In this document: one piece after another, positions 34,440 through 47,309 of the stretch
How positions within the stretch are numbered: the stretch's first letter is position 1
How the letters are laid out: each line of letters begins with the position of its first letter
Assembly: GCF_012489685.1 (NCBI RefSeq)
Contig: NC_080043.1
Span: 63,419,920-63,483,919, forward strand
Length of the DNA: 64,000 nucleotides
Direction: 5' to 3'
Origin: Lotus japonicus
Taxonomy: Eukaryota; Streptophyta; Magnoliopsida; Fabales; Fabaceae
The notes under the pieces: model-generated
What the model saw: only the letters and a program-made list of their open reading frames with translations
What the model was told of the DNA's origin: nothing
Databases searched by the model: none
Made by a program: the position numbers and the translations under genes

Positions 34440-34990
34440 TTGTTCGTGTTCCTCTTTTGGCGGGTGTCCCGGACAAGTGGGTGTGGAAGCCAAGTGAAGA
34501 TGGCAGCTATTTTGTTACTCAGCGTTTATTTTTTTGCAGGTACCTGGTGAACAACCACCTGATCCTATTTTTAAGACTCTTTGGCGTTCTGTTGGACCCT
34601 CCAATGCGAAAGCCTTTTCTTGGAGGTGCCTCTGGGATCGTGTCCCGACCTTGGAGAACCTGCTAAAGCGGAAGGACTTTAACACCCAACACCCAGGAGG
34701 CAGCAATATGCAAGATATGTGTGCACGCAATGGAATCTTGCTCCCATTTGTTTTTCTCTTGCCCTTTGGTCTATGATGTTTGGCGTGAATGCTTCAATTG
34801 GCTTGGCTATTCTATTGTCCTGCCTATGGATCCTAAGGCACACTTTCTGCAATTTCAATTTGGCGGGAATATTAAACAGAATCAATGTTTGAGCTCCATA
34901 TGGTTGGCGAAGCTTTGGTGTTTATGGCTCCTGCGTAATGACGTTATTTTCAGATCAGCTGTTGTTAACTTAACTAACTTATTGGAGTTG
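34440..34990 (+). pseudogene. LINE C-terminal zf-RVT domain remnant
   Basis: Three short frames together give the zf-RVT order: 'DKWVWKPSEDGSYFV', then 'LWRSVGPSNAKAFSWRCLWDRVPTLENLLKR', then 'ESCSHLFFSCPLVYDVW', with the C-x-H-LFxxC signature. They are out of phase with each other (shifts near 34540 and 34720). This domain is found at the end of plant LINE ORF2. Confidence 0.8.
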
Positions 34991-35577
34991 GTAAAGCTCA
35001 AATCATGTAAATGGTGTAAAGTTGGTTTGGGTGGGTTTGGTAACTCATTATTTGAATGGTATTCAAGTCCCATGTTGTGTATCCAACACGGTTAAGTGGG
35101 GTTTTGGTGCGTAGTGGCTGTGAGTGCTTTCATTCTGGTGGAGGAATGCTCTCATTGCTTGGTGGCTGCACAATTTCTATTTGCTACATAATTGTATCTG
35201 TTGTGGTGCGTGGTGCATGTTTGCTATGTGAGAATCTTGGCTTTTAGTCATAGTTTGGTGGGTGCTGGTGTCACTACGTTGGGTGTGCTCAAGCTTGTTG
35301 GAACTAAGTTCTTTGTTAGCTTTTCATTTGGTGGTTCTGTTTGACCCTAGAGGCTTTCATTTTTCTTTGTATCTTGTTCCACTCTTGTATTTGGGTTTGA
35401 GTACCCCTTATACTCTATGATCTAATACAGTTCTGCTTATAAAAAAAATCTGACGCACACAATCTTCTCTTCCTCTCCTTTTTTCTTCTTTTTCTTGTCT
35501 TCTCTGAAGAAGAAACCTAGAGCTTCCAATCCTATCAATTTCAATGACCTGCAATCACCTTTTCACTTCCATTCCTC

Positions 35578-35585
35578 TATAAATA
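35578..35585 (+). promoter_or_regulatory. TATA-like box upstream of the CT tract
   Basis: TATAAATA lies about 110 bases before a long CT repeat, a usual plant promoter and leader layout. It may be the promoter of the putative long LTR. Confidence 0.4.
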
Positions 35586-35685
35586 AATGGGCTATGGTTC
35601 ACCAAGCTTCACATCTTCATTCTTCTCCAATTCTACTTTTCAATCACTCTGTCGTTATTCTGCTATGTTTTCATTCTCTCTGCAA

Positions 35686-35793
<108 letters not shown>

Positions 35794-38574
35794 TCCTAAA
35801 GCCATGAAGCTTTCCCCCATGGAAGCCATCACTATCCTCAAACACCACCAACCTGTCCTCTTTCGAATTCCTCTGAAATTCTGTTCAAATCCCTCTATAA
35901 ACCTCATTATCGTGCTTATGGAAGTTCCAATATTGATTCTGGAAATTTTGGTATGATTCGGGGTTGAATTGGGCCAAATCTGGGTCCAATCTTCATCATA
36001 TTCATCGTATTCTTCACGTTCAAATATGTCCTTCTTCTAATCCTCCCTAAAGCATCCTGTTTCTGAAAATCCAATGATGAATTCTGGAAGTTTTAGTTCG
36101 ATCCTGTTTCTGACGTGAGCTTGAAGAATCCGGCAAGCTGGCCGGAAATCTGCACCTTCAAACGTGTTTTTCTCCCTCGTCCGACCTCCGATTGAGACGA
36201 TTCCAAAACCTGAGTTCTTCTAGAGGAAAGGATCCTTATTCCCCGTGCCCATCTCCGATCACCGTCGCACCTCCGCCGTCTCCGGTCATCTTCTTCAGCG
36301 AGTCCTTCACCGGAAAATTCATAACTTGGCCATAATTTTTCCATAACTGGTACTCTGTAAGTTTCCGAACCTCTGAGTTCATTTCTGACCTCTAATCTTC
36401 GAAATTCCTAAAGGAAAGTAAAAGAAATCAATAAAAAAAATGGTTTTTAGCTATAAACTAATATTAAGCCACTTTGAATTCAGAACAGATAAGGCTTAGA
36501 GGAAGATTTTGCAGTTGAGCCAAGAACAAAAGTGATAGGGAAAAATATGAAGAAACTGATTCTGAAGTTAGATTTTGAAAAAGTTAAAAAGTGATTTCGA
36601 GAAGTGCTTTTCGAAAGAAAATGGCTTTTGGACCCATAATCGGTGGAAAACAAACACGGCCTAAGGAATATGGAAGAAGCTCAGAATTTAAAGATGATTA
36701 ATGATTAAATTATACACCTTGGGAAACATGTTTGGTCTGAAGATTGTGATCTTAGCAGTGCATATTCTCATGAAACTTATGATTGGACCATTTATGATCT
36801 TATGAGACTATGAGACTTTGACAGAATATACGGAGAACTCAATAAGGACTCAAAATTAAGCAAGAATACTTAATTGGTTAAGAAGATTAATTAAATTTAA
36901 GTAAGAAATATAATATATTTGTATGATTATTATTTTGCGCAGTGTAAGCGGCAGGAATAGGTCAAGGCTTACAGGTAGCAAGGTGAACAGGTAGCAAAGA
37001 ATACAGGTAAGGGGGGAGAAGTCATCAACTTAGGATGGAGAATAGTATGAGTGAATGGGTTTTGTCCCCTCCTTAGGTCCTTGCGTGTGCTGCTTGATTT
37101 TGATGATTGTCTAAGTTACAATCCTTATACTTAATCTGTGATGTTTGATCTATGAAGCTTGTTGATCTGTGATAGTTGTGATGGTAAATGCAGGTTTGAT
37201 GATGTTTGAAGATGTGTGATAATAATGATGTATGAATGAGCTTGTGGTTATGTTGTTTTGATTTGATTATTGAGTTGTGATACAGATTGTGTGCTCATTC
37301 TTGATGTTATGCTGAAGAGGAATACCCCGAATTTGAGATGGTTAAGGAACCCTATTTAGAGAAGAAGTGGTGTTTCAAAATATTCTATGACCTCTGATTC
37401 TTATTCAGAAATACTTTTTAAATACGCTTTGAAAATGACTCTCGAAACTTCTTTGAAATTTCCCTTTGAAAATTCTTTAGACAAATGATTTGAAAAGGTG
37501 ATTTAGAAAATGATTTCTGAAGAAGAATCTATGAAACTATTTTAAAGAAGAAAGAGTTATAAATAGGGGTATCCAATTGCCTAAAGACTCAGATGGAGTC
37601 TTAGATGTTGTTGTTCAGGAAGGAGTTCTGAATGTTGTGGACTAGAATATATTCCTAGTGGATGTGAAATCAGAGGATGGGGTAATCCTTTGGTGTGAAA
37701 CATGCATCATTTGCATTGACCTCAGCAGGTGGATGAGGTGCTGGTCGGAAAGCCAATGGATCCTAAGGCGATGGTGAAGCTGAGAGATCTAAGGGTACCA
37801 GGCGTAGGTAAGTGGTCCTTTGGGTTTTGCTAGGTGGGACACTCCAAAAGCTGTTTGATTTTGCCCCATCCGAAGCGTAGTCATTCCGTAGGCCCCCTGA
37901 TGATCATCGTGGTCGGTCAACAAGAGTTCGATGAGCCTTTTCGAACTCTATTCCGGACGACATTGCAAGATGATGGGATGAGCTATTCCCCGTATGTGCC
38001 CACATGCATAGTAGTTTTGCATTGCATATGATGATTTTTTGTGGTGTGAAGCTCATTTATATTTTGTTATTCCCTGATATGATTGTGTTGAATTGCTTCT
38101 CACCCCTCTATTGTATGTTTTGTTGTTTCTCTCCTCTTTTATCAGTGACGGCCTCTGAAGATGGAGATTGTGATGCTGAGAGACGCGAGACAAGACTTTG
38201 GGTGTAGATCGTGTATATGCGCTGAAGCTATTGAGCCATAGTAGTTATCGGTGGGTAAGAGCTTAGGACTCAGGATCGTGCCTTTTACACTCACTAGGAA
38301 TTGACATTGGATTGTATTTAATATATTCTAACAAAATTTCTAATTAGAGTTATAATTCAAAGATATATCTAAGTCTTGATATTGTGATTAATAAAGAAAA
38401 GTTTTAAATTCCTGGCCTAGTAGTGCATTAGTAGAACTAAATTGCAATACAAGTTTGGGCGTCACTTATTTTTTCTAATGTTTCCCAATTAAATAAATGT
38501 TGGTGCAGTGGTGTCTCTTTTGATACTCATTATTTTTTGGTGCGTCCCCCCGCCACAACTCCTGTTGAAACAAG

Positions 38575-38592
38575 TGGCGACTCTACTGCGGA
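38575..38592 (+). other. Primer-site-like sequence, tRNA-Arg type (Tat/Ogre)
   Basis: TGGCGACTCTACTGCGGA differs at two bases from TGGCGACTCCACTGGGGA, the form I recall for Ogre/Tat elements (complementary to a tRNA-Arg 3' end). It follows CA two bases earlier, as an LTR end should. Confidence 0.5.
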
Positions 38593-38690
38593 ATAACACC
38601 TCACGGATGGTGTTGATTGAACTATGATATGTCTTATTGTACCACAATTCGACAAAATGCACCTATTGCGCCTAGTATTTCGGTTGTTCA

Positions 38691-38912
38691 TGTAACATCC
38701 CGATCTGACGACTGACCTCACGGTAACAACACGAGTCTTTTCAGTGGGCTTTGTCCTCACTCGCGCACTTCCCGGGAAAACTTCCCAGGAGGTCACCCAT
38801 CCCAATATTACTCCAAGGCTAGCACACTTAACCATGGAGTTCTCACGAGTTGGGCTCCCGAAAAGAAGTTGTGTCACGTCCCCCTTCCATGAGTGACGAC
38901 TTCACCCTACTC
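38691..38912 (-). mobile_element. Cassandra-like TRIM LTR carrying a 5S rRNA-derived core
   Basis: On the plus strand the segment starts TGTAACATCCCG, a proper LTR end. On the minus strand it holds a 5S rRNA-like core, a Cassandra signature. Further 5S 3'-end sequence (CTCGTGTTG, about 38729-38737) occurs after a spacer, as in Cassandra LTRs. The other end runs into gypsy element 1 at 38913. No internal region or second LTR is visible, so this is a partial or solo LTR. Confidence 0.65.
38779..38865 (-). other. 5S rRNA-like domain within the Cassandra-like LTR
   Basis: The minus strand has GGTTAAGTGTGCT (box A region) and GGGATGGGTGACCTCCTGGG (box C region), close to plant 5S rRNA. The internal RNA polymerase III promoter elements therefore look kept, while flanking 5S positions are changed. 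It is not a functional 5S gene: the 5' third is missing and there is an insertion before the 3' end. Confidence 0.8.
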
Positions 38913-40228
38913 TGTGACACCCCGATTTCGGTGGCGTCACTTTAGTAACCAAAAGTAAACTTAATGCGGAAAAACGTGAAATATTTTTTTTTCGATAATA
39001 ACTAAGACAAGACTGAATTAAATAAAACCCAACAATAACAAAATCAGAACTAATATACAATATATAAACAGCCCCCGCTGTAGTAGTAACCTCGTCACGA
39101 GTAAACCTCCAGTGACGGAAAGAAAAGTGTAGCGCCCGAAGGCAATATGTACAGACTGAAAATAAAGGTGAAGTGTCCGCAACACCATCCCTCAAAACTG
39201 AGAATCAGCTGGCGCATCGGCCCGAAGCAAGACCTCCTAAGTCCAACCAACTCTCTGTGATTCCTGTAAAGAAACCACACAAAAAGCTATAGGTGGGAAG
39301 CTACGCTGTTCCAAAAGAAACAAATGATGTTCAGAGCTAAGACTCTACTCCTACACTAATCCCATCTTGAGGAGCTCACACCAGCACTAAAACCTACATG
39401 CTAGCATGATCGTCGTCCGAATTCGAAATCCAGAACGACCTAGTCTATGTACACCATTCGTCATCCTCTCGCTACCGCGACGCGCTCCTGTTCCAGCATC
39501 CCAACCTAGTTTCCCCCGAAGGGTGGACCATGGTGAACCAGTCCGCAATACTCATCTGACAAAAGGCGTTGTCCGCCAAAACACACACAGAAGACGCGAG
39601 GGTCAACTCTAAAGAACTATGTAGATAATAAACCCAATAGGTACAAATAATATATAGCCACTTAGGCTTATAACTAGAGATATCATTCCTAGGGTTGCAT
39701 GTTCCACAAAATCATAACGACAATAATAACAATTAGCATGTTCCAAGTAAGTTTATCAAATAGCAACCACACTCATCAACTAAGTCAGTATGCATGTTGC
39801 GTGATATGTATGCAGGTTAACCCAGTCAACCAATATGCAATCCGGAACGGATGGACATCAACGGATCAGCCCTTCACCAGCCACGGTGGTGCCATTTCGG
39901 CCCGCGTGTCTCTTACTCCAACAGGGGTAGTCAGATCAGCAGTAAACCCGTAGGTCTGCCATTTCGGTCTGCTACAAGAGACGTCTACAAACGCTTTTTC
40001 ACGGCATTCCGGGTCTTATGACCATTTTGGAAACCGACGAGGTCCAGAGTACGTCCTGTGTTAATACCTCATTAATGTTGCATGTGTGCAAAATGATTAG
40101 TCAAACAACGTCTCCGTCCTCACTCGACACGTCGCCACGTGTTCTAGGGAAGTTAAAGTCTCTAAAAGCTTACCCTAAGGTAAAGTCGATTCTGCGACCA
40201 AAAGACACACTTCACGACAACACATAGC

Positions 40229-40385
40229 TGCTCCAACAGCACAAGAGTATCACATACTCGGGAACTATCAATTCCCCGGACTTATCCCCAGGATAGCCCA
40301 ACAACATAGCTGCTCCAACAGCACAACAACAAACGCTGCTCCAACAGCACGACATCAAACGCTGCTCCAACAGCACAACAACGAC
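40229..40385. repeat. GCTGCTCCAACAGCAC repeats in the gypsy element 1 LTR
   Basis: GCTGCTCCAACAGCACAACA or variants occur four times, interrupted once by a non-repeat segment with 'GATAGCCCAACAACA'. The same array is at 48626-48782. The unit is partly palindromic (GCTG...CAGC). Confidence 0.85.
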
Positions 40386-41904
40386 ATACTCAACACTTGG
40401 ATCCGACGACACTCCTCGTTTTCCAGAATTAAGATTTCACTTCCAATGCCTTCCTTCGAGGTTGTTATCATTACTTAAAGATTTATAGGTTATTTAAGGT
40501 CTTATGAATTTTCTTTATAAAATAGGTTCTATTTTGTCTTATCGCAAGTCTTATACATTTCCAGGATCTCCCAATCCCAAGTCGCTTCCAGAGGATGTCT
40601 CGATCCACTAAACAAAATTAAGGCCCGAACCTCGTTCGTCCTATCAAACTTTCTCAAAACTTTCAAAATAAAATCGGCATGACCTGCCCGCTATTCTCAC
40701 CATTCAGAATCTCAGATTCCAGTACAGAGCATATTCAAATCATCACAATCAACAACATGTCATATATCAATAAATCGCATCATAAACACTTAGCACTTAG
40801 CATATAAAGCATGCACCACACATCCTAGATTACCCACATAGCACATAGCATGTAAGACAATCTCAAAAACATTCAATAGATGAATCATCTACATTGTCAG
40901 CCGAAGCCTCAGAAAACATTTTCCAATCACACACAATTCCAGTGCATAAACAGTAAACAATGTCGAAACATCGACCCTAAGCATTAACTAGAGATTCAGT
41001 GAGAAGCCCTCACCTGAAAGTTCTCCAGAATGATCAACTAGTGCTTCCTCACACTCAAAGTGTTGTTCCTCAGAGAAATCCTCAAAAGCACCTTTACAAT
41101 GAAACCACAGAATACTATCAGAATCTATCGGAAACTAAGCTATCGATACTTACTAAGGTTACTCGAAGTAATCTATACTCTAAGGTACGATAATCTAGCG
41201 CGAAAAGACAAGTTTTCGGAAAAGGAAATTTCTTCCTCCCCCTCTAATAGGCTCAGCCACTTTTCACAATTAAGGGGCTCGATTTTTCTTCGATCAAACT
41301 TGGTTCCTATGCTTTCATAAGCCGTAACTAAGGGTATTCTGAACTCGGAAAAATTATCGGATCAAAAACTGTCGCAGGGGTATTTTGGTCATGATTTTTA
41401 ACTTAGGATTTTCAAAACTGAAATCCCAAAAATAAAATTTTGCAGGGACGTCACCAACGACGTTTATGACAACTAATCCTACTACCACTAAGCTAAGGCG
41501 ATAGTTTTCAGCCTAAAGGTTGGAACTTTACTCAAAAACTACATAAATGGGTATTTTAGGCTAGAATTGATTCCGGCGGAATTCCGGCGACATAACGGAA
41601 AATCTAATCCGGCAGAAGTGATCTTGGGCACATATAGAAGAGGTTTAGAATCAGAAATGAAAGATTCAGGATAGTTTTGCAAAAACCCATAAACTATCCG
41701 CTCAGAAAACTCTACAGAAAAGCTATGGAAAAAGCGATCAGAGGTAAGGATTAGCGACTATACCTCGAAACCTTGAAGCAGCGACTAACGGATCAACGAT
41801 CAAGCAAGTAATGAAGAAAACTCTTCTTCCTTCTTCCTTGTTGAAGCTCGCGGGTTTGAAGAGAGAAAATGGAGGAGAATTTGAGTTTTTCTTCCTTTCT
41901 TTGC

Positions 41905-41914
41905 TATATATAAA
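41905..41914 (-). promoter_or_regulatory. TATA box of the gypsy element 1 3' LTR
   Basis: TTTATATATA on the minus strand lies about 710 bp from the LTR's 5' end, as in the solo LTRs. The upstream LTR has lost this region, so transcription of the element from its own 5' promoter is not possible. Confidence 0.6.
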
Positions 41915-42619
41915 GGTTGGAAATTCGCGGGAAAATGAAAGTTTCGCGAATCTGATTTTTCCGGCGTCATTCTCCGTGAATTAATAGATATGTTTTGGCA
42001 AAAGAATTCCAAAACTATAAAGAGGTCTCCTTGTATTTTTGGCAACTAATGCATAGTCGGTATAAAACTATTTTACCCGATAAGTTGCTTTTTGCATCGA
42101 AAGTCGGAATAGAAAACTTCCTTCGGAAGAAAGATTGAAATCATCAAGAGAAATGGGTGTACGCGTGTAGAATATTCATTTGACGCTCTGAATAGATAAA
42201 GTCCCCATAGTCGGGTGATTCTAGGGTTTTGAAATACCAGGGTTTCGGTTTCGGCAAACTTCCGATGATTGGAATCGGATGTTCGTAGATCCTAGAGTTT
42301 CGCCTCGAAAAGATTGTGATATATGGAAAAAGAGAAGTTCTAACATTTCTCTGAAGATTTTTGGAATTAACTGCCATCGTGCCTAAAAGTGAATATTAGC
42401 TATATAGTAGGGTTTCTGACCTAGGTTTAAGCGTAAAACGTTCGTGCTATAACTTTTATCGATCATAATGCAATCCTTGAACTTTTCCTGAACTTTCTCC
42501 TTCATAAATATATTTCATTTAATAAACTTTCGTTCAGGTTTCCCTTCACATTACATCAACCCTAATCGTGAATAAGAAGTTTATTCACTTAGCATAAACT
42601 TAAAAACTCGGGCCTTACA

Positions 42620-42637
42620 TTACTACCCTCCAAAAAG
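42620..42637 (-). other. Polypurine tract of gypsy element 1
   Basis: The minus strand reads GGAGGGTAGTAA immediately before the LTR start TGTAAGG, 20-odd bases after the pol stop. Confidence 0.7.
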
Positions 42638-42656
42638 AAAGTTTCGACCTCGAAAC

Positions 42657-45600
42657 TTAAGGGTTAGTAAAAAGTTCTGGATACTGTTCTTGAATCTTCT
42701 CCTTCAGCTCCCATGTCGCATCACCAGTGTCTTTATTCCAAATGACCTTCACTAACTCGATCTCTTTCCCTCTCAACTGTTTTATCCTGGTGTCACCAAT
42801 GCTAATTGGCGGTGTCTCGAAAGACAGATCATCCTTCAACTCAATGTCATCCAGCTCGATAACATGTGTCGGATCCGCAATATGTTTCCTCAGTTGTGAC
42901 ACGTGGAATACATCATGAATATTTGATAGAAATGGAGGTAGTGCAATCTGGTAAGCGACTGGTCCAATTCGACGAGTGATCTGATACGGTCCAATGAACT
43001 TGGGCGTAAGCTTCTTTGACTTGATTGCTCGGCCAACACCCGTCGTCTGAGTAACTCTCAGAAATACATGATCTCCTTCTTCGAACTCCAGAGTTCTGCG
43101 CCTCTGATCTGCATAACTCTTCTGTCTACTCTGAGAAGTCCTCATCTTCTCTCTGATCTGCTTGATCTTCTCAGTGGTCTGTTGCAGAAGTTCCGGTCCT
43201 ACCAACAGATTTTCTCCGTTTTGGTACCAACACAAAGGTGTTCTACACTTGCGGCCATACAAAGCCTCATACGGTTCCATACCAATGCTCGTATGAAAAC
43301 TGTTGTTGTATGTGAACTCAATCAATGGCAATAAGGTATCCCAACTGCCCTTGTTGTCCAGAACGCAAGCGCGTAGCAAATCCTCCAACGACTGAATAGT
43401 TCTCTCAGTCTGTCCATCAGTCTGCGGATGATAAGCAGAACTTAGTCTCAGCCTCGTTCCCAAAGCTTCTTGAAGAGCTCCCCAAAAATGTGATGTAAAC
43501 TTCGGGTCTCGATCGGATACAATACTTGTCGGTACCCCGTGAAGTCGTACAATCTCCGCTATATATAACTCTGATAGTTTCTCCACGTTGTACGTAGTCC
43601 TCACCGGTACGAAATGAGCCGACTTAGTCAGTCGATCCACGATTACCCAAATAGAATCGTATCCCTTCTGAGTTCTTGGCAAAGCCACTACGAAATCCAT
43701 CGATATGCTATCCCATTTCCATTCTGGCACATCCAAGCTTTGTAGCATACCTGAAGACTTCTGATGCTCCACCTTTGCCTTCTGACATGTCAGACATGCA
43801 GCTACATACTCAGCCACTTGTCTTTTCATTCCTGGCCACCAAAAATTTACCTTCAAGTCCTGATACATCTTCTTCATTCCAGGGTGGATACTTAACTTGC
43901 TCTTGTGACCTTCATCCATAATCAATCTTCTCAAGTCAGGGTTGTTAGGCACACAAACCCTATCCTTGCACCGTAGGATATTGTCACTTCCTACCTTGAA
44001 TTCTGGGTCCTTACCTTGACTTACCAAATTTCTTTTCCCAAGCAGAAACTCATCTTGTAACTGTTGGTCTCGGATTTCTTCCATCAACCCATTGGTAATT
44101 CTGATCATCCCGAACTTCAGTTCTCCCTCGGATAATTTCACATCCAAGCTCAAATCTCGAAATTGCTCTAACAGCTGCAGCTCCTTCACCATCATCGACG
44201 AGATGTGCATCTTCCTGCTCAAGGCATCAGCAACTACGTTCGCCTTTCCAGGATGATATTGCAGAGTGAACTCGTAATCTTTGAGAAATTCCATCCACCG
44301 ACGCTGCCTCATGTTCAACTCCTTCTGCTCAAACAAGTACTTCAAACTCTTATGATCACTGAATATGGTGAAATTGCATCCATATAAGTGATGTCTCCAA
44401 ATCTTCAGCGCAAATACGATTGCAGCTAGTTCCAAGTCAAGAGTCGGATAATTCTTCTCATGCACCTTCAGTTGTCTTGAAGCATAAGCAACCACCTTCC
44501 GATGTTGCATCAGCACACATCCCAAACCTTGATGCGAAGCATCACAGTATACCTCATAAGGTTCCTCCGGTTGCGGTAAGACGAGTACAGGTGACGTCGT
44601 CAACCGTTCCTTCATCGTCTGAAAACTAGTCTCGCACGCTTCAGTCCATGCAAAAGGTTGGTCCTTCCTCGTCAGTTGAGTCAAAGGTCCAACTATCTTC
44701 GCGAAGTTCTCGATGAAACGACGATAGTACCCCGCCAAACCGACAAAACTTCTGATCTTCGTCACTGTCTTCGGCCGTTCCCACGACAATACGGTCTCTA
44801 CCTTTGCTGGATCCACAGCTATCCCCTCCTTAGAGATCACATGGCCTAAGAATTTTACCTCTTTGAGCCAAAATTCGCACTTAGAAGGATTGGCATACAA
44901 CTCCTTCTCCCTCAGCACTTGTAAAACTTGTCGCAAGTGCTCCTCATGGTCTTCAGCATTCTTTGAATAGATCAGAATGTCGTCGATAAACACCACGACG
45001 AATCGATCCAGGAATGTATGGAAAGTCATATTCATGTAAGCCATGAATATTGCCGGCGCATTTGTCACCCCAAATGGCATCACTAAGTACTCATAGTGTC
45101 CATAACGGGTTCTGAATGCCGTCTTCTGGATATCCTCGGTCTTGACCCTGATTTGATGATAACCCGACTTCAGGTCGATCTTCGAGAATATTGTAGCTCC
45201 TCGTAGTTGATCCATCAAATCATCAATCCTAGGTAACAGATACCTATTCTTGACGGTTACCTTGTTCAGTTGTCGGTAGTCGACACATAATCTCGACTTC
45301 CCGTCCTTTTTCTTCACCAATAAGACTGGCGCTCCCCAAGGTGAAACGCTTGGTCGTATGAATCCCTTTGACAGAAGATCTTCGAGTTGGGACTTCAGTT
45401 CCACTAGCTCCGCAGGTGCCATACGATATGGTGCAATCGAAATCGGCCCTGTTCCCGGTACGATGTCTATCGCAAACTCAATGTCGCGTACAGGCGGCAA
45501 TCCAGGTACATCGCCAGGAAAAACATCCGTGAATTCTTTCACCACTGGAATACTGCCAACTTCTGGGTTTCCTTTGCTCTACAAGCTTAGCAAAACAGAA

Positions 45601-47096
45601 TACTCCTGAGATCCCTCGTTCAAAGCGACGCTGATGTGATTGGCAGATAGATACTCGGAAAGATCCGAATCAGGGAATACCACTCTCTTTCGGTTGCAGT
45701 CCAAAAGACAATGATAGCGGGACAACCAATCCATTCCTAGGATAACATCTAGGTTCTTAAGAGTTAGGCATACTAGGTTAGCATGGTAGATCCTATTGTT
45801 GTATGTTATCGGACAATACATGCATGCTGAATTAGCAAGTAGAGTCTTGGCAGGAGTAGCAACTATCAGATCAAAGCTCAAAGCAGTAATAGGAAGTCTT
45901 AATCTGATTGCACAATCTTTAGAGATAAATGAATGCGTTGCTCCGGAATCAAAAAGTACGGATAGAAGGTTACCGTCAATCCCGCAGTCGCCTCTAATCA
46001 GTCCATCGACTCCCTCAGCATCTTCACCATCCATGGTGTAGACTCTCGCCTTCGCAGCAGGACGCTTTCCTTGAGCAGTGTTGACGGTTGGCTCCGCCTT
46101 TGGTGCCCTGCACTGAGCAGCAGTATGCCCCAACTTGTTGCAATTGAAGCATTGAGGCCTCGTGTCGGGACAAGCACGAGCAAAGTGCCCCGGCTTTCCA
46201 CACTTGAAGCAAATCAGTTCCCGGTTCTGAGTCTGACCTCCTGAACCACCAGCAGCACCCACCATGGGCCTGTAAGATCCTGATGCAAACCCTCTACCAG
46301 CAGGACACTGATACGACCTCCTGTTCTGAAACCTTCCCTTGTTCTGATTATTCTGAGAGCCCGACCTCATCGGCCCTCCAGTTCCAGCCCGGTTCAACCT
46401 CCGGTTCTTCATCAGCTCCACTTCAGTGGCTTTCTCCACCACTGATTGGAATCGCATGATTCCCAGTGGCCTCACTGAGTCCTCAATATCCGGCCTCAGT
46501 CCATTCACGAAGCGCTTGCACATGTAGCGCTCGTCAACATGATCATTAAAGAATTGGAAATGCTTCGCCAAAGACTCCAGCTTCGAAGCAAATTCCGGTA
46601 CAGACATACCTCCCTGACGGAGTGTCAGAAACTGCGCCTCCCTCTCATCCCGGGCACTTGTCGGAAAATACTTTTCCAAGAATGCAGTCCGGAACGAGTT
46701 CCAGTTAATTTCGTCATGGTTGGCTTCCATGATCCCCCTGGTGCCCTTCCACCAGTATTCAGCATCTCCCAGCAGAAGATAAGTCGCCATGCCCACCTTG
46801 GCACCCTCAACAGTTTGCAGAACACCGAAAATCTTCTCGATTTCCTGGATCCAGAGATCCGCTCCGTCTGGATCAGTACCACCAGAGAACTTTGGTGGGT
46901 TTTGCCTCCTGAAGTCATTGAGGCCTTTGTTCTGGTCCAGAGTTATTTCCCTCTGGCGCTGATGTTGTTCACGTGCTTCTTTAGTAGCACGCCTCATGGC
47001 ATTATCGTTTGCCTGCGCTGTTACCGCTTGGGCCTGCGCTGTTACCGCTTGGGCCATAGTGGCCATCATCTCAGCTAGCTGGTTAGTATTCACCAT
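42657..47096 (-). pseudogene. gag-pol: gag-pol polyprotein of gypsy element 1, one in-frame UAG
   Basis: The ATG at 47096 opens MVNTNQLAEM. Residues about 75-200 form the retrotransposon gag domain; two CCHC knuckles lie at about 296-309 and 316-329 (CFKCGKPGHFARAC, CFNCNKLGHTAAQC); the protease Asp is in LFDSGATHSF near residue 383. A TAG at 45579-45581 stops the frame after residue 505. The same frame then stays open for the rest of pol: reverse transcriptase ([10 protein letters not shown]), RNase H ([11 protein letters not shown]), integrase zinc finger ([11 protein letters not shown] ... CLTCQKAK) and DDE core ([32 protein letters not shown]), and a chromodomain-like tail ([18 protein letters not shown]). 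The GTG at 45545 is not a real start. Everything but the single stop is intact; the context TAGAGCAAA is not a known readthrough signal, so a point mutation is the simple reading. Confidence 0.93.
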
Positions 47097-47294
47097 ATTC
47101 TGTTAAAGGAAGCAAACAGTCAGTACTTATCATAAGATAGCATCTAGCATCACTATACAATATGAGTAAGCAATAACTTCAATCAATTTTTAAGCGAAAA
47201 ATCGCTTGCAAACAATCAATTTTCACTCTTTGCAGAGTCACACAACCTAGCACAGAAGACCTATTCCCCAACAACTCCCGAAAGACTCGACCGT

Positions 47295-47306
47295 GCTCTG
47301 ATACCA
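47295..47306 (-). other. Primer binding site, tRNA-iMet (gypsy element 1)
   Basis: TGGTATCAGAGC on the minus strand, three bases inside the LTR end, is an exact match to the plant initiator-Met site. Confidence 0.9.
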
Positions 47307-47309
47307 CAA

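Larger units (their letters stand above)
32141..35448 (+). mobile_element. Degenerate L1-type LINE, internally deleted
   Basis: Three blocks of a plant L1-clade ORF2 lie in order on the plus strand: endonuclease (32153-32830), reverse transcriptase (about 32840-33960) and the zf-RVT C-terminal domain (34440-34990). They are followed by a 3' untranslated part with 'TTTGGGTTTGAGTACCCC' and a short A-rich end (about 35440-35448). Many stops and shifts break every block. About the length expected between the endonuclease and the first reverse transcriptase motif is missing near 32835-32850. The 5' boundary is unclear and no target duplication was found. Confidence 0.8.
38913..42619 (-). mobile_element. 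3' LTR of gypsy element 1 (3707 bp)
   Basis: Plus-strand ends are TGTGACACCCC and GGCCTTACA. It is the reference for the four solo LTRs. The 77-codon U3 frame is at 42144-42377, a TATA box at 41905-41914 and the private GCTGCTCCAACAGCACAACA repeats at 40229-40385 (equivalent 48626-48782 in the other LTR). No coding domain is present. Confidence 0.92.

Noticed and set aside
38779..38865. A functional 5S rRNA gene
   Set aside because: The 5' third is absent and the 3' end is displaced by an insertion; it sits within an LTR-like unit.
39406..40227. Several 60-85 codon plus-strand frames repeated at 47803-48624
   Set aside because: They are on the strand opposite to the element in its two LTRs and show no domain; the repetition is LTR identity.
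45545..45547. Separate pol gene starting at 45545
   Set aside because: The triplet is GTG, and the frame continues from gag through a single TAG; this is one polyprotein frame, not a separate gene.
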